A stretch of 64,000 nucleotides of DNA from Fallopia convolvulus (lineage: Eukaryota; Streptophyta; Magnoliopsida; Caryophyllales; Polygonaceae). Of the stretch, positions 1-11,700 are shown piece by piece (position 1 is the first letter of the stretch; each line of letters begins with the position of its first letter). The stretch spans positions 40,916,210 through 40,980,209 of the forward strand of contig OZ024721.1 in NCBI GenBank assembly GCA_964016875.1, written 5' to 3'. The position numbers and the translations under genes are program-made. Below the pieces are notes generated by a model. It worked only from the letters and a program-made list of their open reading frames with translations, ran no database searches and had not been told where the DNA came from.

Positions 1-555
1 GAACAGTCGAGCTACGCGAATATTAGCCTGTTCAAGCTCTCAATAGGTGTGTTTAATAGCCTGAGCGAGTATCAATCTATCAATCAATATGCTTTCCCTA
101 CACGGCGAAGACGTGTATTTATAATGGAAGAAGGAGAGGTTGGGGGCCAAAAATTATATCTATATGGCCGAAAATTCTATCTTCCAAGGGCTGGCCAACT
201 GCCTTAAGGCCCAAGCAAGGAATATTCTACCCCTTTTCCAACTTTAATTCTATCTTTAATGAAAGATAAAATCTCCCATTAAGTTGCATAACCACCATAT
301 TTAATATAATAGGAAAATAGATAAAAGATAATAAATAAGCAATAATTAAAAATACCTTTATGAAGATAACGAAAATAATAATATAATAGCTATTTTTTTA
401 CCCGCTCACAGATATTTTTTATTAAAGTTTGTATTAAATTGTTTTCTAGAATACTGATGATGTGACACCTACATGTAGGCGAATTGAATATAGAGGCAAC
501 ATGTAAGCGAAATCAATGTGAGGCTGACACATGACAGAAAAGTCTTTACTTTAGT
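1..555. other. Intergenic DNA, no gene recognised
   Basis: No reading frame of note and no recognisable repeat end is visible here. The stretch is ordinary AT-rich plant intergenic sequence. It ends at the 8-bp target duplication of the hAT miniature element that follows. Confidence 0.5.
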
Positions 556-563
556 ATATAGAT

Positions 564-1084
564 TAGGGATGCACAAAAAACTCGTGGGGACGGGGATCTA
601 CGGGGACCAGCCCCTAATGGGACGGGGACTCCCCTACTTGGTGGGGAACGGGGCGGGGACGGGGATCAATATAGTATCCCCGATTTAAAACGGGGCGGGG
701 ACGGGGATTAATTTAGTATCCCCGATTTAAAACGGGACGGGGACGGGGAATGTACTATCTGCCCCGAATCCCCACTATATATACACGATATGTTTTTTTA
801 TTTTTTATTTAATTATAAAACATAAAAGTAAAATAGATTTTAGATATAATTGTAGTTTTTAATTTAAAAGCTTATATATATCTATAAATTATATAATGAA
901 ATTTAAAATTTATGTTATTAAATTTTATATTTGTAAACTTTTTAAAATTTAAAATATTTTTTATAATAAACGGGGCCCCGTTAACAACCTGATAACCGAC
1001 GGGGATTCCCCGCCCCGTTTCCCTCGGGGATTAAACGGGGACGGGGCGGAGAGGGGGGACATAATAGTATGCCGAGGATCCCTA
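564..1084. mobile_element. hAT-type miniature element with GGGGAC-rich ends
   Basis: The element is bounded by inverted ends TAGGGAT (564-570) and ATCCCTA (1078-1084). Both sides carry a perfect 8-bp target duplication, ATATAGAT (556-563 and 1085-1092). An 8-bp duplication with TAGGG ends is typical of hAT elements. About 200 bp at the left and 110 bp at the right are filled with reiterated GGGGACGGGG-like motifs, while the centre is AT-rich and has no reading frame. It is non-autonomous, since no transposase fits inside 521 bp. The termini and duplication are seen directly; hAT membership follows from family knowledge. Confidence 0.85.
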
Positions 1085-1863
1085 ATATAGATAGATAGGT
1101 TGGACCGGTTGAAAAAATAAAAAAAATTGCAGTCCTAGGCTCCGTTCGGTAAGAGCTTGTTGAAGCTGTAGAGAGCTGAGTTTAATTTTCCAAGCTCCTC
1201 GATGCGTGTTCGGCTTCACCAGTGGGAGTAGCTTGGCAAAGTTTGTTGGAGCTGAATTTTGGGCGAATTCAAAAGCTCCTCCCCCCAAGCTTATGGAGCT
1301 TGTTGAGCATAGCTGATTGAAAAACCAATAAAATTACCCCTGATACCCTTGAACCTTCACATTTCACAAGCACCACTCAAGGCCCCTCTCAAGACCTCAA
1401 CTCCATCTCCGACGACCTCGAATCCTCCAGACCTCCACAATTACAACAATTAGATGACAGATGTTAGCAGATCTAGATTTGAAATGGCAAATGGCAGTGA
1501 CGGCGGCGGGTTAGCAAGAGAAGAAAGAAGAAATTGAAAATGGAATAATTGAAAAAAAATTGAGGAAAGACGATTGTTTGCTGGAGTTGAAAAAAGTAAA
1601 GAAAGGAGGAAGAAGATTTGCTCCAGAAAAAGAACAAGTGGAATTAGGAGGAAGAATTTCACGTAGCCATCTACAAGAGGTAGAAGAAAGAGGGTTTCTT
1701 TTCTTGATTTTTTTCATGAAAAAAATTAATTATACCCTTTTCGTAATTTTACCCATTTTGTTTTAAGATTCAGTTAGTAATACCGAACAATCAATCTCGT
1801 AAATTCAGTTCCAACTCCAATTACTTATTCAACTCCAGCTACTAATTCAGCTCCAGCTAAAAA

Positions 1864-4800
1864 TAGACTTGGGTCCGGTTCCGCCGGAACCGGCGAGAAC
1901 CGAACCCGGCGGTTCCGGTTCCCGGTAAGGTTCTGGTTCCTCCACCCCCGGAACCGAGGAACCGACGGTCTGGAACCGCCGATTCCAGTTTTGACGGCTA
2001 TATTTTTTGAACGAATTCCAAAACCACGAACGCCGCCTGAGGGCCGCGATCACGGTGTCCCATTCCGTGATCGCGGCCTGAGACCCACGGTCGCGCTTTT
2101 TTCAACAGAAAGGTTCGGTTTTGCCAAAAATCAAATCCACGATCGCGAGTCTCAAGCCGCGGTCGCAGATTTGCTTTAAAAGCCACGACTAGTTTTTAAC
2201 GGCTAGTTTTCAACGGCTATTTCATAATTCCAACGGCTAGTTGATAAATTTCTTGTATAAATACCCACTACATGATCTCATTCCCACCCACACTACCAAT
2301 CTCTCTCAATCTCTCAAGTTTACAAAGCTCTCTCAATTCTCAATCACAATTGTTTTCATAATTGTTCTTTCAAAAAATTAACACAATTGTCTCTTACGTC
2401 TTATTGCTTTGTAATTTTAAGGTTCATTATCTTCTTAATTACATATTTCTTTACCACAAATTGCTCTTTGTTTTCTTCTTTAGTTACATTTTTAAAAAAT
2501 GGAAGGATTTCTTAACATTGATCAAATTTTTGGCTCACAAGAGAGTAGTTCAATGTAGAATTTGTACTCCCTATTAACTTGTAGGACTTCTCGGATCCCA
2601 ATGTGGTACAACCGGGATCATCCACTCTCGATGAAAATGAGGGAGTGGATGTGGATCATGGATCCGAGGCGACCGAGGGTGAGGGCCTTAAATCCAACAT
2701 TTTTACAAAACATTTTCGAAAGGGAGCTTATGAGGCATCTACCAAGAAATTTAAAGTTCATTGTAACTATTGTCCTAAGCATTACACATGGTTGTCGGGA
2801 TCGGGCTATGGAACATTGTCAAAGCACGTGAAGAGAGCACACCCCGACAAGTTAGGCATGATGTGAGGACAATCCCAACTCTCCGGGTTTGCAACTTCTT
2901 CTTCTCTTAAGCCTCATTATAACCCTCATTTATTTACTTATAACCATAATGATAGCATGTATGCCTTCTCCGAGTCTATTTGTGTTGATCACTTATCTTT
3001 TAGTTTTGCCGAAAACTTAGGATTTAACAATTGGATGACTAATCATGTACAACCCCTTATAAACCGACTCCCCCTTATAAACCGACTACTATGAAGTCGG
3101 TAAAAAAATGTGATGAAAGCATATAAAACCCGTAAAATGGTTGGTGAATTTTTTTGCTCAAAATGATATTAAAGTTTCAATTTGTAGTGATATTTGGAGT
3201 GGTCATTGGCAAAATCATTCATACATGGGCTTAACATGTCATTTTATTGATGATCATTTTGTTATGCAAAAACGTGTTTTGGCTTATAGAGTTTTTTATT
3301 TTTCTCATACTGCTTTAATGATTAGTAATATTATTCGTACTATTTTGGAAGAGTATAGACTACTTCATCGAGTTTTTTCTATCTCGTTTGACAATGCATC
3401 TGACAACACCGCTTCAATCCGAGAATTGATTCCGCATTGTCAACCAATTCTTGGAGCGAAGTATTTTCATGTAAGATGTGTTTGCCATATTTTAAACCCT
3501 TGTGTCAAATATGGTTTAAATGTTATGTCGGGTTTAATCGCTCCTATTAGATATGTTGTTAGTCGTATGTGGGCTAGCCCCAGAACCGCCCAAGATTGGA
3601 CGGCGTTTTGTAATCAAAAAGGTGTTCCACCCCGAACATTTCCAAAAGATGTTTGCCACCGTTGGAACTCCACTTTTAAACTACTTCATGCATGCATGCC
3701 TTACAAAGAACTTTTTGACTTCTTTTGCATCCATATATATTTCCGACAATGCCATTATTTCTCAATGTTGGGATTATTGTTATAAAATCTTAGAAGTTTT
3801 GAGAATATTTCATGATGCAACATTAACTTTTAGTCATGTTTATAAACCTTGTGCTCATTTGTTTTGTTTTGAAGCATTGAATATGGCGTGCGGTTTTTGT
3901 GAGGGGCGTAAATTCCCCGAACTTTATGGTGCTATTAATGCTATGAAAGTGAAATGGTTGAACTATTATAAAGTTATCCTCGATATTTATCTTGTTGCTT
4001 TTGTGTTTGATCCTAGTTTTAAGATGAGTGGTTTATAAATGTTTTTGAATGGTTATTATGATGCATTGGAGTTGGATGTTAATGATGATATTGCTAGTGT
4101 TGGGAATATACTTAGTAAAGTTAGAAGATCAATTGAGGAATTGATTACCGAATATTCATCTAGTGTTAGTTCTTCTCCATTACCTCCACAATCCTCCTCC
4201 TCTTCGAGCTCGAGTGCCCTCGGTGCTACTAAAAGGTGGGGGGCTAATCTTTTGCATACCCTTACCAAGAAACCGAGACATTTGAGCTCGAATGTGGAGT
4301 TTGAAACATATCTAACAACCCACTTTGAGTTTGGTGAAGGAGAATTTGATCTTTTAGCTTGGTGGAAGACTCACAAGAAGACTTTCCCAACCTTGGTCAA
4401 GATCGCGGTTCAAGTGCTTGTTGTTCCCGCCTCGACCGTATCGGTAGAGCAAACATTTAGCGAAGGAGGACATGTCCTAGACGCAAAACAATCGAGTTTA
4501 AAGCCCAATGTCTTGGAAGCCCAAGTGTGCGTATGTGATTGGAAGAGGGTGAAAATTTGTCAACAAAAGGCGGAGGTATCCGAAACTTCCGAATCGGATG
4601 GCCAAGACGATGACTCCCAATCCCAATCCCAAAGCGCTTCGGATGGATCAACGTAGATGGTAAGCAAAGCGGGGTTTCATATCGAAAAGTAAGAGAACTA
4701 CGTGGGCTTTGATTCCTCTATAACCCTGAGAGGATACGTAGGCAACTTAATTTTAAGTACAAGCCCTTTAATTATCCAACTTTTTTTTTGTTTTGAAGAA

Positions 4801-5035
4801 CAATTGCCTTAATAGCATTAATCCAATCTCCAAGCCGCGATCGCGGGATACACACACCGCGATCGCGGCGTGCCTGAGATTTTTTAATTTTAAACCGGAA
4901 TTATTTTTTTTAAACTTCCCGGTTCCGATTCCGAACCAGAACCGGGAGAAACCGGCGAAAACTGGAACCGGGGAACAGACCCATGCCCGGTTCCGGTTCC
5001 ATGGTTTCTAGGAACCGGAATCGGGCCCAGGTCTA
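1864..5035 (+). mobile_element. hAT transposon with degenerate transposase, nested in a Tourist-like element
   Basis: The inverted ends begin TAGACTTGGGTCCGGTTCC at 1864 and, in complement, TAGACCTGGGCCCGATTCC at 5035. A perfect 8-bp target duplication GCTAAAAA lies at 1856-1863 and 5036-5043. Both subterminal regions carry arrays of CCGGTTCC/GGAACCGG. Just inside them are scattered CGCGATCGCGG-like GC palindromes, for example near 2046-2170 and 4837-4870. The interior carries one hAT transposase gene on the + strand, now disabled. The element is about 3.17 kb, a normal size for an autonomous hAT, so it was probably once self-mobile. Confidence 0.9.
2603..4656 (+). pseudogene. hAT transposase pseudogene (BED finger, hAT C-terminal dimerisation domain)
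   Basis: The product would cut and re-insert the surrounding hAT element. The first block (2603-2866) has a BED-type zinc finger: CNYC, then H and H in LSKHVKRAH. The second block (3141-3785) has the RNase-H-like core region with DIWS and the SFDNASDN stretch. The third (about 3740-4038) continues after a frame change near 3700-3785. The last (4039-4656) holds the dimerisation domain, with LLAWWK near 4354, the PASTVSVEQTFS motif near 4429 and a Ser/Gln-rich acidic tail. Breaks include a TGA at the end of the first block (2864-2866), more stops near 3090-3140 and a TAA at 4036-4038. The breaks and motifs are seen; the function is family knowledge. It is almost certainly inactive. Confidence 0.88.
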
Positions 5036-5418
5036 GCTAAAAATGCCGAACGGAGCCCTAGATTTGACCTGAAAGGTCAAGATTGAGAGTTGATTTTCTT
5101 TGGTTTTGAATAATCGGAGACTTGATTATGATAAGCATTGAAGTTGAGGAAAAAAGGAACCGAATTGAAAAGGCATAACTTAACTTCCACAAACTATCGT
5201 ATTCAAAAGTCAAAACTGGGCGAAATGATACTAATACGATCACTATGTTGTGCGTACTTTTTCCTCCTCGTGTATAATAGTTGAATTCCAAATGTATTCT
5301 ATATAAATAAAACTGAAATTACCATAAATAGTTATACCAAGTAAAAAAGATTGATTTACGATCATTTGGCATAACCTGGGAAAATAAATACATAAGCTTA
5401 GATTATTTCTTGAGCATG

Positions 5419-6526
5419 GGAAAAATACATAAACGGCCTCCTGTACTTGGGCCAATTGATCACTTGGCCCCCTGTACTTTAGTCCTAACCGTTTGGCCCC
5501 TATATAGTTGCACATTGCGACCTATTGAACACCTGCTCGTTGATGTGGCAAGGCGTGTGCAATTTAAACGCAATTGGACTCTTTTTTGGGCAAGTGAAAA
5601 AGCTGATGTGGCATCTTTTCTTCTTTTTTTTCCATTTTCTTTCCTCTTTTTTTTCCCTTTTCTCTTGTCTTTCCCTTTTCTTTTCCCTTTTCTTCTTTTA
5701 TTTCTCTTGGCTTAATTTCCATGGATGAGTGTTTAAAGAACACCCAAATCCATTTTTTGAAGTGAGTTTTAATTAGGAGTTGGGCTTGGAATTTTATGTG
5801 GGTGGATTTTGGTTTTTGATGAAACAAAGGATATGTAAAAATAGAGATAAGATTTGGGGACCTTCTTTCATGTTCTTCTTCACACATTTCTTTCACCTCC
5901 TCCCATGCCTTTTTCAATGGAAGCTTACATAAGGTTTTCAATTAAGCATGAAAATTTAAGCAATTTGCAATCAAATTATGGGGCAAACATAAAGTTAACT
6001 CAGATCTACTCATATCTTCAAGCAATGTCAAGATTCAAGGCCATAAAAGTACGAATTTCGGATCTGAAAATTATGGGTTCATGAACCCTAAAATTTGAAT
6101 CCGAAAATTGCTTCAAAAATAAAATCTACCATGCTCCATCAACCAACAAAAACAACATAATGTTAGATCTAATCAATGACATGAGGCAAACCTTTTATTC
6201 AAGTCTAAAAAAAATTCATGTAACTATGCAAAAGCTTGATGAGGAAGATGAGTTCAAGTTTATTTATTTTTCTTTATTTTTTTGTTTTAATCTTTTTTCT
6301 TTTTTGCTTTAATTAAAATAAATGACGTGGCATTTACGTGACATCATTGTGGCAAAAAAATTGCACACCTCAGCGCGCGTACAATACACGTAAAAAAAGT
6401 CTCGGCGAACAGGTATTCAATAGGTCGTAATGTGCAACTATAGGGGGCCAAACGGTTAGGACTAAAGTACAGGGGACCAAGTGACCAATTGACCCAAATA
6501 CAGGGGGTCGTTTATGTATTCCGCCC
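5419..6526. mobile_element. MULE-type foldback element with about 110-bp terminal inverted repeats
   Basis: Bases about 5420-5535 recur in inverted orientation at about 6405-6526. Shared blocks include AATACATAAACG, the GGCCAAACGGTTAGGACTA block and its complement, and a block around the sequence for AGGTCGTAATGTGCAACTAT. The direct 9-bp repeat TTGAGCATG flanks the element (5410-5418 and 6527-6535); the boundary is uncertain by one base. Long terminal inverted repeats with a 9-bp duplication are the hallmark of Mutator-like elements. The roughly 870-bp interior has a pyrimidine-rich stretch (5620-5710) but no recognisable transposase or host gene, so this is a non-autonomous copy. Confidence 0.85.
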
Positions 6527-6743
6527 TTGAGCATGTGCGTGTTAGGGAAATTGATGGGCATCACATGCGTCATGCGTGCGTATCTAATCGTAGTACTAGT
6601 ACCCCTTTGCTTTACCAACTCCAAGCTGCAAATGAAGATGCTCTTCTCAAATCCCCCCTCTCTCTCTCTTAGCAACCAAGGCCACAAGAAGCTTCATTTG
6701 TCCACCTCACCTCATCTCATCTCACGTGTATGAGTTTTAATTA

Positions 6744-7052
6744 GGAAATATTATTCATATATCCTTTAAATCTTTCAAAATCAGTTATATGTCCTTCAAA
6801 ACTGTAAAACTAGTTATTTATCCACTAAATTATAATAATTTCTTTTTTATGTAAAATCTTTTTTCCCATTAAACATAATTGAAATCTCACTAAATCAATA
6901 CTACCTAAGATACCCTTACCTTATATAATAAATTGTGATTAAAAAAAATATACCTGATTTTGAAGTTTTAAGAGATATATAGCTACTTTTAAGGTTTTAA
7001 GGGATATATACCTGATTTTGAAAGATTTGAAGGATATATAAATAATTTTTCC
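6744..7052. mobile_element. MULE-type MITE, 309 bp
   Basis: The ends are GGAAATATTATT at 6744 and its near-complement ending AATAATTTTTCC at 7052. The inverted similarity extends about 50 bp inwards, through an ATATATCCTT...AAATCTTTCAAAATCAG block. Both sides carry the perfect 9-bp duplication TTTTAATTA (6735-6743 and 7053-7061). It has no coding capacity. The 9-bp duplication points to the Mutator superfamily. Confidence 0.85.
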
Positions 7053-7061
7053 TTTTAATTA

Positions 7062-8200
7062 TATCCCTAGCATTCTTTTTATAGGAAGGGTGAAATAAAA
7101 TTGAAAAGTCCATTCCTTATTAAAAAATTATATAATAAATCTAGGTTTACCTAGAGAGGTATTTATGGGAGCATTTTTATTTTTATTTTAAATAACGAAG
7201 AACGTATATTTTCTGATATCTAATCAAATGGTTAGAATTTTAGGATAATATCATAAGGTTTTGTTTAAATTTTATGTTGATAAAAAATTAAAAAAAAATT
7301 ACAAACAACATATAGTATATCTCGTAATCAAACATATCGATTACGTGAAAATCATACAGCATGCCATTTATTTAGTAATATAAAACTAAGGCGGATGTTT
7401 GAATTGATAAATTGGTATAACAAATGGGCCATGAAGTCATATATATATATAAGAAATTTAATGATATAATGATTTTTTTTAAATGATGATTCATTAATAG
7501 ATCAATACTGAGATATCGGATGTCAGTGATTGACTTAAATGATAACGGATTTACTCAAACAAACTAGATTCAATTTAATTTTTGTAAGTATTTTACTGGT
7601 GGAAATTGTCTTGAGAACAAATAACTTTGATTTTTTTTTTTTGTTAGATTGCTCAAGTTTCGTTAATTTATATAATAAATATGTTGTAAATTAAAAACTA
7701 CAAGAACGGGAAAAACATTAAAAAAATATTAATATGTAGTATCATTTCATTTGAGAAAATCATAATTCGTGTGACATAAATGAATCCATTGATCATAATT
7801 CCATTAATTGAAAAAATATATACTCCTCCATATATTTTTTTGATATAATGTACTTTTGTTATGGAAAAGGACTGAATGGTTAACATTTAACAATTACTGT
7901 ATAAAATAATAGAGGAGTACCTTTTTTTTTGTTCGAAAATTGAGGGGTTCCTCGCATACACGCAATTAGCTCGGCGAACCCTGCCTGCACCATCCAATCA
8001 CCGGCAGCCACGTCAAAAAAAAAACCCAGTTAGCAACCAGGTCAGTTCCTTGGATGACCACCACCAGCTAACGTGGCGGAATGTGATTGGATACTAAGCA
8101 CGGAGCTTACTCTTTTTTCCTTACTTTTCCCTATTTTTTTTGGAAAATTTATTAATTAATCCATTATTTTTAAAAATAAAATTGGTATAAGCCATCTTCA
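7062..8200. other. AT-rich intergenic DNA and distal promoter of the calcium-pump gene
   Basis: No gene is seen. The last 230 bp hold promoter-like motifs for the downstream gene: CCAATCA near 7995 and its complement TGATTGG near 8083, plus ACGTGGC-type and CACGTC-type cores near 8015-8075. The rest is AT-rich sequence with poly-T runs. Confidence 0.4.
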
Positions 8201-8201
8201 T

Positions 8202-8708
8202 GTATAAAAAGAGGTAGGAAGAAGAGAAGAAAGAAGCATCATCCATCGGGGGCACTACTCGCTGAGTGGTAATATAGCATACAACCGGATCTGATATAGA
8301 TTTGGCCGATTCCTTCCCGGTCTGGAGCTTCCTCCAGTTTGAAATTTCCCAGGACAGAGAGATTTCATCCGATCCTTTGTTGCCGTCTAATCTAAACCAA
8401 GTTCTGGTGAACGAATCTGGTAAGATTACGAAACCCTAACGGTTGTTGCTCTTCTCATCTGATCCGTCGTAATTTTATAGTGATTAATTTGTTAGGTTGT
8501 GCTTCGACCGCCATGAATTATCTTCTAGTAGTAGGTTTCTTAGTGCCTGAAGGCCAGGAAATGCGGAGTTTTTTAGTTTGATTTGTCAGATTTGTTCCTT
8601 CTGTTTTTTTTTTCAGGAAATCGTACTGGGATTCGTGTTTGTTCGAGTTCGATATATGTGAAAGGTTCACTCATTTTTCATAGCTATCGACTCGAATAAT
8701 CTAATTCG
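8202..8708 (+). promoter_or_regulatory. TATA box, 5' leader and leader intron of the calcium-pump gene
   Basis: TATAAAAA lies at about 8202-8209, so transcription should start near 8230-8240. The leader appears to contain an intron from the donor GTAAGA at 8420 to the acceptor TTTTTTTTTCAG ending at 8616, a layout common in plant housekeeping genes. The coding ATG follows at 8709. The motifs are seen; their use is inferred. Confidence 0.55.
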
Positions 8709-11700
8709 ATGGGTAAAGGAGGGCAGGATTACGGAAAGAGTGAGAATCTGAATTCTAAGCCGGCGAAGAATGGAGATTCCTTTGCAGCGTGGGCCAAGGA
8801 TGTGAAGGAGTGTGAGGAGAAGTACGGGGTGAGCCGTGATCGTGGTCTATCCACAGAGGAGGTGGAGAAGCGGCGTAAGATCTATGGATTGAATGAATTG
8901 GAGAAGCACGAGGGCCCCTCAATTTTGAGGTTGGTTTTAGATCAGTTTAATGATACGTTGGTTAGGATTCTTTTGGGTGCTGCAGTGATATCATTTGTGC
9001 TTGCTTTGTATGATGGGGAAGAAGGAGGGGAGAAGGAGATTACGGCTTTTGTGGAGCCATTAGTCATATTCTTGATATTGATTGTGAATGCAATTGTGGG
9101 GGTTTGGCAAGAGAACAATGCTGAGAAAGCGTTGGAAGCCTTGAAAGAAATTCAGTCTGAAAATGCTACTGTGATTCGGGATGGGAAAAAGGTTTCAGCG
9201 TTGCCTGCCAAAGAACTCGTGCCAGGTGACATTGTTGAGCTCAGGGTGGGTGATAAGGTGCCAGCTGACATGAGAGTTCTGAGTTTGATTAGCTCAACTC
9301 TGAGAGTAGAGCAAGGCTCCTTAACTGGTGAGAGTGAAGCTGTCAGTAAGACCACCAGGCCTGTTCCTGAAGATTCAGAAATTCAGTCAAAGAAGTGTAT
9401 GGTGTTTGCTGGAACGACTGTTGTGAATGGTAATTGCCTTTCCTTGGTTACACAGATAGGGATGGAAACTGAGATTGGGCAGGTCCATTCACAGATTCAG
9501 GAAGCATCTCAAAATGAGGAGGATACGCCATTGAAAAAGAAGCTGAATGAATTCGGGGAAGCTTTGACTGCTATCATTGGAGTGATTTGTATATTAGTGT
9601 GGCTTATCAATGTGAAATATTTTCTTACTTGGGAATATGTTGATGGGTGGCCCACAAATTTCAAGTTCTCATTTGAGAAGTGCACGTACTATTTTGAGAT
9701 CGCTGTGGCATTGGCTGTTGCTGCAATTCCAGAGGGTTTGCCTGCTGTGATAACAACATGCTTGGCACTGGGAACACGCAAGATGGCTCAAAAGAATGCA
9801 CTTGTCCGGAAGTTGCCAAGTGTTGAGACTCTTGGCTGCACCACAGTGATTTGTTCTGATAAGACTGGTACTTTGACTACCAACCAGATGGCTGTGGCTA
9901 AGCTTGTTGCTATGGGTTCCAGTAGTAACTCTGTCAGGACCTTCCATGTTGAAGGCACAACATACAGCCCTTTAGATGGTAGGATTCAAGACTGGCCTGC
10001 AGGCAGTATGGATACAAATCTGCAAACAATTGCAAAAATTTCCGCTCTTTGCAATGATGCTGGGGTTGAACGATCTGGGAATCATTTTGTTGCAAACGGC
10101 ATGCCTACTGAGGCTGCATTGAAGGTGAGAATCTTCTCCTTCCAATAAACTGATGCATTTTTAGTTGTTTCGCTTTAGTTGAGCATGTTCCCCTTCCTCC
10201 CACTGCTAAAGATTATTCTTTGTATGGAGTTGCCTTGCTCTACTTAAATAATTATGTCATCATGCGTTTTTTTCCTTTGTTTTCTTCAGGTGATGGTTGA
10301 GAAAATGGGCCTTCCCCGGGAATTAGATGACGGCGCTTCTTCAGATTCTCATGTTTTACGTATGTGACTGCTGACTTCTGGACATGTTTGAACTTTTTAC
10401 TTGTCTGTTCTATTCTGACTTGTATTTGGTTTATTCTTATTGTTTTATGGAAGGCTGCTGTCAATTTTGGAGCAAATTTGAACGCCGTATAGCTACTCTG
10501 GAATTCGACCGTGATAGGAAATCTATGGGAGTTATAGCCTCATCTAGATCTGGAAGAAAATCTTTACTAGTAAAGGTATTTACAAATGTCAAATTTCTGT
10601 GGCTTCAGTTATCTGGTACAGGCTGTTTGGACTGTTTTCTTGTTTGGCTTCATTTTAAGTGTGATCTTAATTGGTTTTGGGTTGCTATGCTTTGTAACAA
10701 ACTAAAACATAACAATTTTGCAGGGTGCTGTGGAGAATTTACTGGAAAGGAGCTCCTTCGTACAATTGTTGGATGGTTCAATTGTTGAACTAGATCAAAT
10801 TATGAGGGATGCCATCTCAGAGAGCCTTCATGAGATGTCCACCAGTGCTCTGCGCTGCTTAGGTTTTGCATACAGAGAGGATCTTCCAGAGTTTGACACT
10901 TATGATGGTGACGAGGATCACCCAGCTCATGCATTGTTGCTGGATCCATCTAAATATTCTTCAATAGAGAGCAAACTTATTTTTGTTGGCATGGCTGGAT
11001 TACGAGTAAGTTTTTACTTTTTAGTTGACCCATGATTCATTTGTTCTGAACATCTGATGCAAAAAAACAATTGACAATGCTTTACTGTAAAATTCTGACG
11101 ATTTTTGCTTTTGCCTTGCATTCTTAAAGGATCCTCCTCGTAAAGAGGTTCGTCAAGCTATTGAGGACTGCAGAGCTGCTGGCATTAGAGTCATGGTTAT
11201 CACCGGGGATAACAAAAATACAGCAGAAGCCATTTGCCGTGAAATAGGTGTTTTCGGTGAGCATGAAGACATAAGATCCAGAAGCTTGACTGGGAGAGAG
11301 TTTATGGAAGTTCGTAATCAAAAAACACATTTGAGACAAACTGGAGGACTCTTGTTTTCCAGGGCTGAGCCAAGGCACAAGCAAGAGATAGTGAGGTTGC
11401 TTAAAGATGACGGAGAAGTTGTTGCCATGACTGGCGATGGAGTTAATGATGCTCCTGCCCTTAAGTTAGCTGATATTGGCATTGCAATGGGTATTGCTGG
11501 AACAGAGGTAACTTCATTGATCTATTACCTTAGTCTTTTGTCTATGGCGCTACACTTGCAAATTCTCTGCCTTTGGAATTGTTTATATATCTTTCTTTTT
11601 TCTGAACCTGAAAACATTATGTCATTATGAAACCTACTGATTTGCCAAGCTTTTTGTGTGCGTGCTCATAATAAATGACAATCTTCAACTTGTTTTGTGT

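Larger units (their letters stand above)
1138..5057. mobile_element. Tourist/PIF-Harbinger-like element split by a hAT insertion
   Basis: The left end GGCTCCGTTCGGTA (from 1138) is matched in inverted orientation at the right by TGCCGAACGGAGCC (5044-5057). The trinucleotide CTA flanks both sides (1135-1137 and 5058-5060). GGCTC(C/T)GTTCGG ends with a 3-bp duplication are characteristic of Tourist-like MITEs of the PIF/Harbinger superfamily. Without the hAT transposon inserted at 1864-5035, the element would be about 740 bp. Its interior has repeated AGCTCCA/TGGAGCT motifs and no convincing transposase, so it is non-autonomous. Only the terminal 14 bp lie beyond the hAT insertion. Confidence 0.7.

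Noticed and set aside
5564..5941. Lys/Glu-rich protein in the MULE foldback element
   Set aside because: It arises from antisense reading of a pyrimidine-rich tract, with no family match.
10384..10788. A separate small gene within the calcium-pump gene
   Set aside because: The frame runs through intron sequence; the joined exons 10454-10575 and 10724-11005 explain the coding signal.
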